Origin: Kitagawia praeruptora
Taxonomy: Eukaryota; Streptophyta; Magnoliopsida; Apiales; Apiaceae
DNA: 64,000 bases
Assembly: GCA_037693485.1 (NCBI GenBank)
Contig: CM075353.1
Location: forward strand, 60,878,501-60,942,500
Reading direction: 5' to 3'
The stretch's first letter is position 1. Every line of letters starts with the position of its first letter. This document shows, in pieces, positions 45,239 through 56,471 of the stretch. Both the position numbers and the translations under genes were made by a program. The notes beneath the pieces were generated by a model. It saw only the letters and a program-made list of their open reading frames with translations, had not been told where the DNA came from and ran no database searches.

Positions 45239-45526
45239 ATGGAGAACAAGGATGTCATTTCTCAGAAGCCAAAAGTCTGTTGTGAACCAGGTCACGAAGA
45301 GGAAATAGAGGAGCTCTTCAAAGTGATGGATGAAGTGCTGGAAGAAGAGTTAGCAGAGAAAGAGAAAGCTGCCAAGGACAAAGTCGAGAAGGATCTTGAG
45401 GACTGGTTGGAAATGCTAGTCTTCGTCGAGGTTCTTCTTCAGGCAGAAGGGCTGACTGACGAAATGGTTCTTGTGGAACTGTATGAGCTTGCTTCTGATG
45501 ATGAAGAGAATGTATATTATTTTTAA
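45239..45526 (+). CDS. Small acidic ORF between pol and env-like ORF
   Basis: From MENKDVISQKPK to a TAA at 45524-45526, 95 residues (the frame is open further upstream, from 45167). It is very rich in Glu and Asp with many Lys, and a heptad-like stretch (ELFKVMDEVLEEELAEKEKA) predicts a helical or coiled-coil protein. No domain recognised. The ATG at 45239 has a good plant context (ACAATGGA). Intact although pol around it is broken. It may be an accessory gene of this copia lineage, expressed from a subgenomic RNA. Confidence 0.5.
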   Translation: MENKDVISQKPKVCCEPGHEEEIEELFKVMDEVLEEELAEKEKAAKDKVEKDLEDWLEMLVFVEVLLQAEGLTDEMVLVELYELASDDEENVYYF

Positions 45527-46090
45527 TGTTTAATATAAAGAATCTTTTCAACTTTTGCATTGTTCATGCTTTTTCTGCTAGATTCCCCTACCTTGGTTAT
45601 CTGCTGGGTAATGCATGTGTCTGTTTATTTGTTTATGTGTATGGATGTTTGTGGATGTGTGCTAAATTAACAAATATGTGCTTAAATCGATTAAAATGAT
45701 ATTTGGTAATTTTCTCTTAAGCAACAGGCAAAGTCGATTAAAATTCATGACACAAATTATTTTCGCTCAAGTTGTTGTCAATAAGTAAAGATGTTGACAC
45801 GATGTGCCTTGACAGCAAGTTTCTTAGACGACACAATGGAAAAAGTCTCTGTCATGAAATTTAAAGGAAATTGTATAAATTGCTTAATGATGACAGTATG
45901 TTCTTGCGACGATGTTACTATCAAGCAAAACCTGCTGTCATCCTCTCAAAATTACTAATGAATTTGTTACAGCGCACAGGTTACTGTCAAGATTAGTGGA
46001 CCGAATTAATTGGGATTTTACCTCCACGATTTACAACCACTAAAAAGTAACTACCCACGACACCACGTGACTGATTAATGAGCTAAGACA
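45527..46090. other. Non-coding spacer with repeated TGACA/TGTCA motifs
   Basis: No ORF. The pentamer TGTCA or its complement TGACA recurs many times (for example GTTGTCAATAAG, CTTGACAGCAAG, TCTGTCATGAAA, GATGACAGTATG, GCTGTCATCC, ACTGTCAAGATT). It may be the promoter region for the env-like frame, but there is no clear TATA-to-ATG arrangement. Confidence 0.35.
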
Positions 46091-47049
46091 ATGCTACTTT
46101 CCCCTTTCTCAGTAAAACATTTGCTATTCTCATGTAAGCAACTGTCAAACACACAAACACACAACTCTCAACAGAACCTATCTCTTTCAAAAGCAAAAAT
46201 CTCTCTCCAAAGCTCAAAGCAAGAAATGGCACCCAAACAATCCTCTTCTAAAACAAACTTTGCTGGTATTCTCACTGCTGGAGATGCTGGTGAAGGTTTT
46301 AAAGGACTCGTATCCTTTATCAACAAGTCCTATCTAGGTCATGCTATAACATCTACACCATCTTTGAACCTAGAAAGACTTGAAGAATTCTGGAACACTG
46401 CCCATATTCCAGGAGGTGCAGGTAATGACACCATAAATTGCACAATCAAAGGAGTTACCCGCACTCTCATAATAAAAGGCATCAACGAAGCTTTGGGAAC
46501 TGGACTGCAAGCTAAAGAAACATACAAGGAACTTGCAAGTGATGAAACCCTAAAGAAGTTTTTCTTGAAAATTGGGTATTCTGATCCTGTTCTTGAAGAG
46601 GGTACATCAAAATGGTACTCAACTGGTGAAATGGACAGAAAGCATCTGAGAAAAGAATGGAGTATGGTTTTTGATGTCATGGTGAAGGTTTTCTCAACCA
46701 AAACCACTGGCTGGAATGGAATTCCCTCCTACATCAAGAAGCTCACTCACTCTCTTGTCCATGGATACAAAGTGGATGTAGGAAAACTACTTATGAGTCA
46801 ACTCAAGTCAGCTTTGAGCAGGAAGGTACATGTCTATCCTCGCTTTCTTACAATGTGTTTGAATTCATTATGTGGTATTGATGATAATGTATCTCTTTTT
46901 TGCTAATTAAAATTTTATACCCAAAAGGGAACAACATGAAAACACTTCTAGGGGCATACCCCGCGAAATCAACAAAACAACATTACAAATGCCTAAATCG
47001 ACATTTGATAGTCAACCAACAACTTAACTAGAACAAAGTAGATAATAGA

Positions 47050-48102
47050 CTAGCGCCCGACAATATTAATATGAGACCAAACACATGTCTCACAAAATGC
47101 ATAGAATACTACTAAACTAAACATAACAATTATGCCTGGATCATAAATATCGCGCATTCTTCCAAACACAAACTTCAACAGCGCATCCAGTTTGGCCTTA
47201 ACCTTCATGTCAACTCCAGTGAGGACCCACACTGCAACAGCCTTGTGCAATATCACCAGGCCATTTAGAATGGCCTCACCCAAAGCAATACTAATTACCG
47301 GCATAAAACCAGTCGTTATTAGCCCGAGATTGCCATCAGGATACATGCACACAAACTGCACGCAAATGGTAGAGGCCCCATCGCACTCAAGTGAGCCCGC
47401 AAAGCAACACTCCCTCAACATCATAATCATCGGGATCAGACTCTTTACAACATAAAGAAAAGCAACTCCAGTAACCAGACCTTTTACAAACCAACCCATC
47501 ATATCCAGAAGCAAATAATTCGCAATTAAGCAAATTCCCATTTAGAATCAATCTCCCCTTATGACAAAGGAACGTAAGGAAGAAAACATCTTCAGAATTG
47601 ACATTATCAAATTGTTGATTGATCATGCCAGCAAGGAAATCCTCAACCAACAATTGAGAGACCTCCACAAAATCCATCGCATGAGCGACCTCCACAAAAT
47701 CCATGCCCACAAGAATGTGGGGCATTCCATCAACCACTTTCAGAACATTGTTCTTACTTTCAACAATAGATGCTACATTCAAACACCCATCTAACATAAC
47801 CAACGAAAGCTTGAAAAATCCCTCTAAACCACCTTTGACAAAGCCAAGACCATACTCATAAAGAGCACTGATCAGATTGCTATCCCAATTATGGGTTTGT
47901 CGAATATGCACACTAGAAACAACTGTCTCCTTACAAGCACAACATCGAACAAATACATCATCTCCCAGGTTCATTGAGTCCCCTGGCCTACCATCAACTG
48001 AGCTACATTCTCGGACAAAGAGGAGACCCTCGTAAACCAGCTGCAACATATTACAAACACCTGACAGGCATTCGTGACTTTCCTTTCTTCAAAGAAAAGG
48101 TC
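47050..48102 (-). pseudogene. Cargo ORF of retroposon H, 3' part
   Basis: The downstream part of the H ORF after FG is removed. A frame from about 48049 to 47387 (with DGRPGDSMNLGDDVFVRCC and HILVGMDFVEVAHAMDFVEV, a small internal duplication) is followed by an overlapping frame, 47541-47050, that runs to the tail and ends HINIVGR. At least one frameshift separates them. A TGA right after the FG insertion point, in the duplicated bases, also stops the upstream frame. No domain recognised. Confidence 0.45.
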
Positions 48103-48313
48103 TCCTTTCAGTTCCTGCTTTTTTTTTTTTGCTAATTAAAATTTATACCACCGGAAAACGATTACATCTCTAGGGGCATACCCCGCGATTAATAATACAT
48201 CTACCTAGCGGAACAACAACGAGAAAACATCAATAATGCTAGATAAACTAGCAATCATCATACCATACTCGATCAACTAATCAAGATAACTAAAAAACCA
48301 AACTAGCTAACAG

Positions 48314-48851
48314 TTATGCCTCACAGGAATAAATCATAAGGAGTTCCCACTTAGTGGGCCAACTCTCATGGCTAATGACCATGTGCAACTGTCCCCACGG
48401 ACCAGTTCTTTTGTTCAAGTTCTCAAACGAGAACACCATACAGTCTGCATATAAAGAAAACCTTGTACCAAATACAAGCATCCATAAATAGGGCTTTAAA
48501 TATTTCATTTTCAGTCCATGTAGACCTAAACCACTTCTTCTTGGGTTTCACATTACGAGCACTCAAAATAATACGAGGAGCATTCCATTCGAAAGGAACC
48601 ACTAGCAGCTCAGTATGACCCTTGATAGCGTCATCAAACCTCCACCCGTGGTTCCCTACCGAGCAGTTTCCTCTGTTTTCAGTCCGTAGACTGGAGACCA
48701 ATGCACGCAGCTTTAGAACTACACTCCTTTGCAAAGGAACCACACGCATCCACCGCATCCAGCTCTATCCAAGTATAATTACAGATTTTAAAATCCCAGT
48801 GAATGCCATTTACGTTGCTCTGGAATGATCCAAAAGCCATCAAGACACTGC
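48314..48851 (-). pseudogene. Cargo ORF of retroposon FG, 3' part
   Basis: Frames 48758-48423 and 48508-48314 overlap in different phases, so this end is frameshifted. It includes a Trp/Lys-rich segment (NVKPKKKWFRSTWTENEIFK) and ends YSCEA. No domain recognised. It was cut from its N-terminal part by LINE E. Confidence 0.4.
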
Positions 48852-49740
48852 GAATGCGGTTCTAAGCAAAGGTACGTGGTACTTTGATAAAAGGCCCCTA
48901 GTATTAACTGATTGGGGTTTCAACGAGCGCTCAGACTCTGTTACCTCGATGCCGTTATGGGTTAAGCTAGCCAATCTTCCAGATTGTTACTGGACGCAGG
49001 AGGGACTGGGCCGTGTTGCTAGTGCCATTGGAAAGCCCCTAGGGGCAGACGCCCTTACATCTGAGCTAGAAATTCTTCCATTTGCAAAAATGTGCGTGCA
49101 GTATGTAGTGGGGGATCCATTACCACCAACCCTCAAGGTGGTGGACCTGGATGGTTCCATAGTTGAGGTTAAAGTCTCATACATTAATAAGCCAATGGTG
49201 TGCAGCCACTGTAAATCTCTTGGCCACACCATTAGTGTTTGCCCGGTGGCTTCTAGAGAATGGGCGGCAGGGGGGTCAATCCATTCAAAAGGGGCTCCAT
49301 CTGGCCAAAATGACAAAGGAAAAGATAAAGTGGACGAAAGTGGTAAGGTAAATGAAGGTCATCAAAAGCAGGTTGTGGTGGAGCTGAAGGAAGGGGTTTT
49401 AGAGGAGGAAATAAGTCAAAAGAAGGTGGTGGTGGAGCTGAAGGAAGGAGTTTTAGAGAAGGAATCAAACCACATGACCACTTCAGTTGGGGACAAGCAA
49501 ACCCCCAACCATCAGGTAGATGTTACAGAAGGGGATGTGGACAATGAGTGGACGGAGGTTCGTTCTAAACGAAAGCCAGTGACATCGCCAAGTATATCTC
49601 CGGAAGTCACCAATCTTCAGCCGTTTCAGAACATTGTGGTCGACGAGGTAGCAATGAAACATGGCTCGAGAACTCCAAAGCCATACAAGAAAGTAAAAAG
49701 AGGGGGTAGGGGGGGTCGTACCCCTTCCTCTAGGTCATAA
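48852..49740 (+). pseudogene. LINE E ORF1, C-terminal part
   Basis: The frame is open from the truncation point (first ATG 48949). It holds the second half of DUF4283 (MPLWVKLANLPDCYW), the CCHC knuckle CSHCKSLGHTISVC, and a Lys/Glu tail ending GGRGGRTPSSRS at a TAA. Compared with LINE C, the tail has a short in-frame duplication (VVVELKEGVLE twice). The ORF2 ATG follows 8 nt after this stop, so here ORF1 and ORF2 are separate genes, unlike the fused frame of LINE C. Confidence 0.88.
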
Positions 49741-49747
49741 ATCTATT

Positions 49748-52700
49748 ATGACTATTTTTTGTTCCTACAACGTTAGAGGCCTTAATAATAAAGTTGGTTT
49801 TATCAGGGACTTCATCTTTAAAAATAAACTGTCCCTGATAGGTCTATTGGAAACCCATGTCCAAACTGACGTTGCTAGGATTATCTCTCGGACTATTAAT
49901 CCACGGTTTCAGTGGTGCTTTAACTATGATCATCATCCGGGAGGCCGTATATGGCTGGGGTGGAATCCCTCTATATGGAAAATTTTGGTTCTTGCTTCTT
50001 CGTCTCAGCATATCACATGCTCTGTTACCCTTCTTGAGAGCAATACAAGTTTTGTTATCTCTTTTGTATATGGCCTTAATGATATGATTGACCGTAGACC
50101 TCTATGGTCTGATTTGGCAGGAATAGCGCATGGTCTGAACGGGACAGCATGGGCTCTTTGTGGTGACTTCAACTCTTGTATTAGTATTGATGAAAAACAA
50201 GGAGGCTCCTTAGATTGGACTGCTGGAATGGAGGAGTTTAAACAGTTCTTGCTTGCTAATGGCCTCACTGATCTCCGGTATTCAGGCCACTTCTTCACAT
50301 GGTGGGATAGCAATATCTCTCAGCCAAAGTTCAGAAAGTTAGATCGTGTGTTAGTAAACCCGGAATGGCATTCAGTGTTCCCTTGCTCCACGGTGGAATT
50401 CTTGTCTCGGGGCTTATCTGATCATTGCCCTGCTATTACTTCACTTGGCACTAGTTTCTCCTCTGGAGCGAAGCCCTTTCAATTTTTTAATCACCTTATT
50501 GATAATCCAGACTTTTTGGCCTCAGTGGAGAAAGCATGGTCCTTAGAGGTTGAGGGGAATCCTTGGTTTATCCTAACTTCGAAACTCAAGAATGTAAAGG
50601 TGGCTCTAAAGGAACTAAACAGAAAGATGGGGGATATCCACAGCCTAGTAATCCAGTCTCGGGATGCACTCACTCAGTTCCAGGACTCAATGCCTGCTAA
50701 CCCTACTGCTGCTTACTTTGAGGAAGAAAAGGAATTTTTGGAGAACTATTCAACAGCTTTAAGACTAGAGGAGCAGTTTTTAAAGCAAAAATCCAGAATT
50801 CAGTGTCTTAAACTTGGAGATGGCAACAGTAAGTTTTTCTTTAATTCTTGCAGAGGGAACTGGAACACTAACAAGATTACTACTCTTACCGACTCGGAGG
50901 GAGTCTCACACTCTTCACATGCAGACATGGATAAAGTTGCAACGGATTTCTATAAAAATATTCTGGGGAAATCATCTGAGGTAGCAGATTTTCCTAATGA
51001 TATTCCCCTACCTTCTCTCTCTGATTCCCAGGTCAACATTATGGCTGCCCCATTTTCTGAGGGTGAAGTACTGAGCACATTAAAAAGAATGGCTAAGAAC
51101 AAGAGCCCTGGGCCGGATGGGTTCACAGTTGAATTTTACTTGGCTGTTTGGCACTTGGTAGGGAATGATGTTACTAAAGGTATCATGTATTTCTTTAACA
51201 CACTGCACTTACCTAGAGTAATAAATGCTGCTTCCATATGTTTAGTTCCTAAACAGCCTAACCCATCTGAAATGCAACACTTTAGGCCAATCTCCTGTTG
51301 TAATGTACTGTATAAATGCATCTCCTCTATGCTAGCCAAGAGGCTTAAAGCTGTGCTACCCTCCATCATTTCCCCGGTACAGTCTGCTTTTGTAGCTAGG
51401 AGATCCATCGGTGACAATATTTTCCTTGCTCAAGCTTTATGCAAGGACTATAATGGCAATACAGGTCAGCCTCGATGTGCTATAAAGCTAGATATTCATA
51501 AGGCTTTTGACTCCCTAAACTGGAATTTCCTGTTTACAATCATGGGGAAAATGAGGTTTCCTAATCAGTACATTAAGTGGCTGGAAAAATGTATCACTTC
51601 AACAATGTTTTCTGTAAAGTTGAATGGCAGTTTGGAAGGGTTTTTCAAAGGGGAATCTGGCCTGAGACAGGGGGATCCTCTATCCCCTTATCTGTTTGTG
51701 ATTGTCATGGAAGCTCTCTCAGCATGTCTGGATAAGAAGACTGCGGACCCTAACTTCAAATTTCATTGGAGAACTAAGGAAGTTAAGCTCAATCACATTA
51801 TTTTTGCTGATGATGTTTTCCTGTTTAGTCATGGTGATCTTAGGTCAGTCTCAGCTCTCCTAGATGGGATCAAGCTATTCTCAACCTGTTCGAACCTAAA
51901 GCCAAACATCTCCAAAACAACATGCTTCTTTGCTAATGTTAGACAGGATGTGACTGATGCTATTCTTTCTCACTCAGGGTTCCAAAGAGGTCATATGCCC
52001 ATCACCTACCTGGGGCTCCCTCTTATCACAGGAAAGCTCAACAAGAATGACTGCCAGACTCTGATTAGTAGACTGTGTAGCAAAATGGAGATGTGGACAA
52101 CTAGATTTCTTAATTTTGCAGGGCGTCTCCAACTGATCAAAGCCATTCTGGTCAGCATTGTGGGATACTGGAGTATGTTCCTCTTCCTTCCGAAAGGGAT
52201 CCTAAAAAAAATCAATGCTCTATTTTTCAAGTTCCTCTGGGGAGGTTTCTACAAACCGGATGGGAAGTGTTAGTATAAAGTTGGATGGGAGGAGTGTTGC
52301 AAACCAAAAGCGGAAGGGGGTCTTGGCATTCGAAATATTTTTGAATGGAATGAAGCTGCCATTCTTTTTCAGCTGTGGCGCATCATTCAGCCCACCTCTA
52401 ACTCTCTATGGATAGCATGGTTCCATAAAGCTTTGCTGGCAAAAAAGGAATTCTGGACTTCCAAAATGCCATATCGCTCATGTTGGATTGTAAGGAAACT
52501 GTTCAAGGCCAGGTCACGAGCCCTTCAGTATGTACACTATAACATAGGAGAAAACTCTGATTTTCTCTTCTGGCATGATCCTTGGGTCCAAAATAAGCCC
52601 CTTCTGGATATTGCCCCTTCCATTGTATCGACAGTTGAATCCACTAGTTCAGTCAGTATCAATGTCTACCTACGAAATGGGACTTGGGACTTACCATCTT

Positions 52701-53344
52701 CGAACCATAATGATGTGATTGAAATTAGACGGATGGTGCAACACATTCAAATCCATAAGTCTGATTCCATTTTGTGGGATGGAATGCTTCCAAAGCATGT
52801 CAAATTGTCCACTATTTGGTCCTCCATTCGGGTTAAGGGAAGTTATGTCCAGTGGTTAAACATGGTCTGGGGAAAATTCAATATCCCGAAGTGCTCATTC
52901 ATCACATGGTTAGCCATCAAAAACAGGCTCCTCACGAAGGATAGAATGCTTCTGTTCGGAATGCAGGTTGATCAAAAATGTGTCTTGTGTGGGGTGGATG
53001 ACGAATCGGTTAGCCACATTTTCACTGCTTGCCCATACTTTGATATTATCAGCAGGTCTATGCCATTTCGTTTCTCTCGTAACTGGTCCAACTGCCAGTC
53101 AGGCAACTGCACTGCTACTCAGCTAGGGGCAAAGGAGGAATCAATTGCCCAACTGTTTTTTAGCACAGCTATTTATCATGTCGGGAAGGAGCGTAACTAC
53201 CGCATGCACAACCATGGTCCTGGCCACCCAACATCAGTGGTCAGCAGTGAGATAAGTCGTATGGTGCGCGAGAAACTGTTCTCATGTAACTTATTTAAGG
53301 GTTGGGTTCGCAATGACCCGACCATCCTCTTATTTATCATGTAA
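49748..53344 (+). pseudogene. LINE E ORF2: endonuclease-reverse transcriptase with one stop
   Basis: About 1198 codons with the same domain order as LINE C: APE (SYNVRGLNN, LLETHV, CGDFNS, LSDHCPA), RT (GPDGFTVEFY, KLDIHKAFDSLNW, GLRQGDPLSPYLF, FADD) and zf-RVT (CVLCG...C). The only clear lesion is a TAG at 52271-52273, where LINE C has CAG, after the RT and before zf-RVT. ATG at 49748 was chosen because the APE domain starts four residues later and ORF1 ends just upstream. It is the best-preserved LINE ORF2 in the window. Confidence 0.93.
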
Positions 53345-53520
53345 AAGAATAGGCTAGGTACATCTGAAACGTTGAGTAGGGTTTACCTTCTTATTCTTTG
53401 TATCATGCTGATTTGTAGTTATAGCATGGATGTTGTCTCGCGGGGTATGCCCCTAGATATGTATTAGCTGTTTCCTTTGGTATAAATTCTTTTAATTAGC
53501 AAAAAAAAAAAAAAAAAAAA

Positions 53521-54702
53521 ACTAGGCTGCCCAGAAAGCATCACCCGTTCCACCCCATTGAGAGAGAAAAAAATTCGATACTCTGGACTAAGCTCAACAC
53601 TCACAACCAGCATTACAGGACCACATTGTAATAACCATTTTAAAACAAGAAAGTTTAACCCATGAACAGAGCTCATTCCCTTCAAATTGTCACCATTAAA
53701 AAAGAAGATACATGACATGTACCTGAGATGAGAATCTCTAGGAACACTAGATTTAGGATAAACAACATATCCGATAGCCAAAAACTGATTCAATACCAAG
53801 GCTAAATTGTGAGATAGCACAGCAGGTCTATCTACAAAATCAATGTCTACGTCTACAAACATGAATCCACGAAGTAACCAATTATCACTTCGGCTTTGCA
53901 GAGAGAGGCATTGCAGTACCCTATAGACATCGTTATTTCCCTTCAACTGGTACTCTGAATACAAAGGTTCAACCTCAGTAACTTTGGATAAGATATGGAC
54001 TAATCCATTCAACGCAGGATTCTTCAATGAATTCACACTGATCCCATAATGTTCCAAACAAACAGAGCCCACATCAGCAGAGCCCGTCATAGGAACATAG
54101 CCACCAGAATTGGTAAGCTCAACATAATTGATTCTGCCATACCGAATCTCTACAAATACATCTTCAAAACAAATGCTTTGACTAGGAACGAAGAACTCAC
54201 CATCAATCAATGACTGGATAAAGTCTTCGTGCAGCAGAAAAGGATAACCCTTCATCTCAGTAAATAATGCATGTTTTGAGGCAAGATAATTGTCAACCAT
54301 CTTGCAAGCATAACCCAAAACTCCAGAAACCCGTTGAAGCATTTTGTCAAACACCAGGAGGGCATCAACAATAACAGACTCCCAAACCCCGAAAAGAGAG
54401 ATATCTTCACCACAAGAAATTTCCTCTTTCAGATCTGGGCAAAAGCCTTCCCCCATCAAAGATGGATTAGACCCCTCCCTCTTGAACACCAGAGAACAAT
54501 CAAGAGGTTCAACCTCTTCAACATACATATGAAAAGAGAAATCCAGAAAAAAGGATTTACTCATCCGAAACTTCAAAGAACCATTCAACCCCAACGTATA
54601 AGTTTCTTTCACATTTGAAACCACGTTAGATGGGCCTGAAAAAGAACCCAGAAAAAGTTCCCTTCCACCATTGGAAGAGAGAAGCGAAACAACAATACCC
54701 AT
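53521..54702 (-). pseudogene. Cargo ORF of retroposon FG, 5' part
   Basis: Begins MGIVVSLLSSNGG right after the CACCATATTTCTTA leader motif. It is open for about 390 codons until LINE E cuts it at 53520. VEEVEPLDCSLVF near residue 61 resembles WLEVEPLVCVNIS in ORF H. VDALLVFDKMLQR then LGYACKM (residues 112-135) matches ORF M and, loosely, ORF H. No known domain. The frame reads on into the poly-T of LINE E for a further 18 codons, which are not part of the gene. Confidence 0.55.
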
Positions 54703-54894
54703 TAGATAAAATACAATATATAATAAGAAATATGGTGAAAAAGGTGAGAGAATTGAAGAGGAGAGATGGATTAGGGATGGTTGAAGCGTGGATCTGATGG
54801 AGAAAGGGAGCAGATTAGGCTAGAATTTAGTGGCGGCTAGGGTTCCTAGAGAGAGAATACGACTCTCATTAGTGTTCCTTAATATATAATCCTT

Positions 54895-55671
54895 TCAGTT
54901 CCTGCTTACCGAAACAAAACAAGGCGAGCTCACAGCAACATCTAGCCTCCATTGAAAACCTTTGTGGTTCAGACAAATCAACGAACAGGTTGACCTCATG
55001 AGATAACCCCATCCGCTTCGCTGAGAAGATTCTTGCAAACAGTATCGCGTCATTTTCGCAACAAGGTTAGCTGAAGCGATACCTTGTTGAGTCATAACAT
55101 CAAACAAAAGCAAGGCCTCAACAATTTTCATTTTTGTAGCCAAAGCCATAAAAATCATTGCAATGTCCATCAAACTCTCCCATGGACCTTCATTTGAGTT
55201 ATGAATCGAAACAGGGTCAGGATTCATCTCCGCACCACACCTCGAATTGCAAGTCGAGAGAACAAACCCATACAAAACAATTTGAGGAAGCATACCCCCT
55301 TTTGACTCTTCTATCAGAACCATCTTGGACTGAGTCTTCTTAAACCATACATCATACCAAGGGAAAGGATCCCGAGCACGATCCAGGTCTAGACACTCTC
55401 CAACAACATAGGTAACACCTTCCTTAACAGAGAAATCCGGTAAGACAAGGTCATCAGTGCCAGCCAAAACACCAATCGCATAAATCATATCAATGATGTG
55501 TAAATCACCACCCACGAGTACTTTCAGTAGAGCACCCAACCCAGCGGGATGCTCCACAAAGGAAATCTTCCCCAGAACGCTGGAGATGTTAACACAAACT
55601 AGAGGTTCAACCTCCAACCATAGTAAGCAATCAGATCTAAGATTTTCTAGGAAAAAATCCAGAAAACCCAT
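54895..55671 (-). pseudogene. Cargo ORF of retroposon H, 5' part
   Basis: MGFLDFFLENLRSD to a TGA in the FG duplication, about 258 codons. The ATG at 55671 was chosen over the upstream TTG. WLEVEPLVCVNIS (residues 18-30) matches ORF G. VLYGFV...SRC (132-145) matches ORF A. VEALLLFDVMTQQG (184-197) corresponds to DALLVFDKMLQR of G and M. In ORF A the last two modules are in the opposite order. No enzyme motif seen. Confidence 0.55.
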
Positions 55672-56471
55672 CACCAACAACAATCTAAAATATAAAGAAA
55701 TTATAAATATAAGAAATTTGGTGTATAGGTGTGAGATTTGAGGTGAAAGATGGATTCGTGAAGGTTGAGAATAGAGATCTAATGGAGAAAGGATTAGATT
55801 TAGTGGCGGCTAAGCTAGTTTTTAGAGAGAAGTTAGAGAGAGGTTAGAGAGAATATGACTCTCATTTTTTTAGTGAGTTTGATGATAATGTATCTCTTAC
55901 TATGGAGTGCAATGTTTTGAAAAGAAATACACACACATCACTCAATTCACAAAATTTAAATGCATATATTCCACTATGTTTCACGAAGCACATGGCTGAT
56001 CAAGAGCCTAATCTTGATTCTGTACTACCCTCTGGGTATGTTATCTTCTCCATTGAGAATGAAGCTGAATTAGACCCAAATTCAGTTAACCCACATTCTA
56101 CTCAATACATTCCTATCAGATCCTCTGGACAACTAAAGAACTCAAAAACAACTCTACAAGAATCCAAGAAAAGACCCTTGGAAAATGGTGTTGGTAGTAG
56201 TTCTGAGAATGTTGAGGGAGAAACTGCACTTGATGTAGCAAATAAGGATGTTAGTACAAGTGAACCCACAGTGGTTCCTCTTGAGCCTAAGAAGAAGAGA
56301 GCTAAGAGGGGCAAAGCCACCGTCAGCCACCCCACAGTCTCACAAAAGGCTGTGGAGGATAAAAGGGAATCAAACACATCCCTAGGTGCTTCTTCTCAAC
56401 AAGAAGTATCTATTGAAACTGGCCTGTCTCCCAAGACATCCTGTAAAGAGTCAGCACAACCTCATGTACTC

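Larger units (their letters stand above)
48852..53520 (+). mobile_element. LINE E: 5'-truncated copy of the LINE C family, inside FG
   Basis: Begins inside ORF1 at GAATGCGGTTCTAAGC (matching LINE C near 9678) and ends with hairpin 53442-53453, TTTTAATTAGC and a 20-A tail. It is close to LINE C throughout, roughly one difference per 20-30 bases by eye. I find no convincing target-site duplication: ATCAAGACACTGC on the left, ACTAGGCTGCCCAG on the right. This suggests insertion with a small deletion or an endonuclease-independent route. It is the youngest layer of the H-FG-E nest. Confidence 0.92.
48121..54889 (-). mobile_element. Retroposon FG inside H; split by LINE E
   Basis: The duplication TCCTTTCAGTTCCTGCTT (48103-48120 and 54890-54907) proves that the 3' part at 48121-48851 and the 5' part at 53521-54889 are one element. 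Leader ATGAGAGTCGTATTC at 54869 with 20 extra bases before it, then CCCTAGCCGCC, CACCATATTTCTTA and the main ATG at 54702. Tail with hairpin at 48173-48184, the CGCTAGGTAGATG block, and TTTTAATTAGC plus T-run: subtype of A, L and M. Without E it is about 2.1 kb. Confidence 0.93.
46898..55878 (-). mobile_element. Retroposon H, inside the env-like ORF; contains FG and E
   Basis: A 20-bp duplication starting TTGATGATAATG flanks it (46878-46897 and 55879-55898). On the minus strand the leader ATGAGAGTCATATTC begins at 55865, with 13 extra bases before it. It is followed by a TAGCCGCC motif and CACCAAATTTCTTATA, then the main ATG at 55671. The tail has the hairpin at 46951-46962 and TTTTAATTAGC with poly-A. 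Without FG it is about 2.19 kb. Tail subtype as in LINE C, D, B and I. Confidence 0.93.

Noticed and set aside
53464..53520. C-terminal Phe-rich end of the minus-strand ORF in G
   Set aside because: This is the reverse complement of the LINE E poly-A tail, not part of the gene.
46898..55878. H, FG and the sequence around E as unrelated neighbouring elements, or a 5'-inverted (twin-primed) LINE
   Set aside because: The duplications for H and FG pair exactly across the inner elements, which shows nesting; the inverted parts have their own leader and tail and are not LINE ORF sequence.
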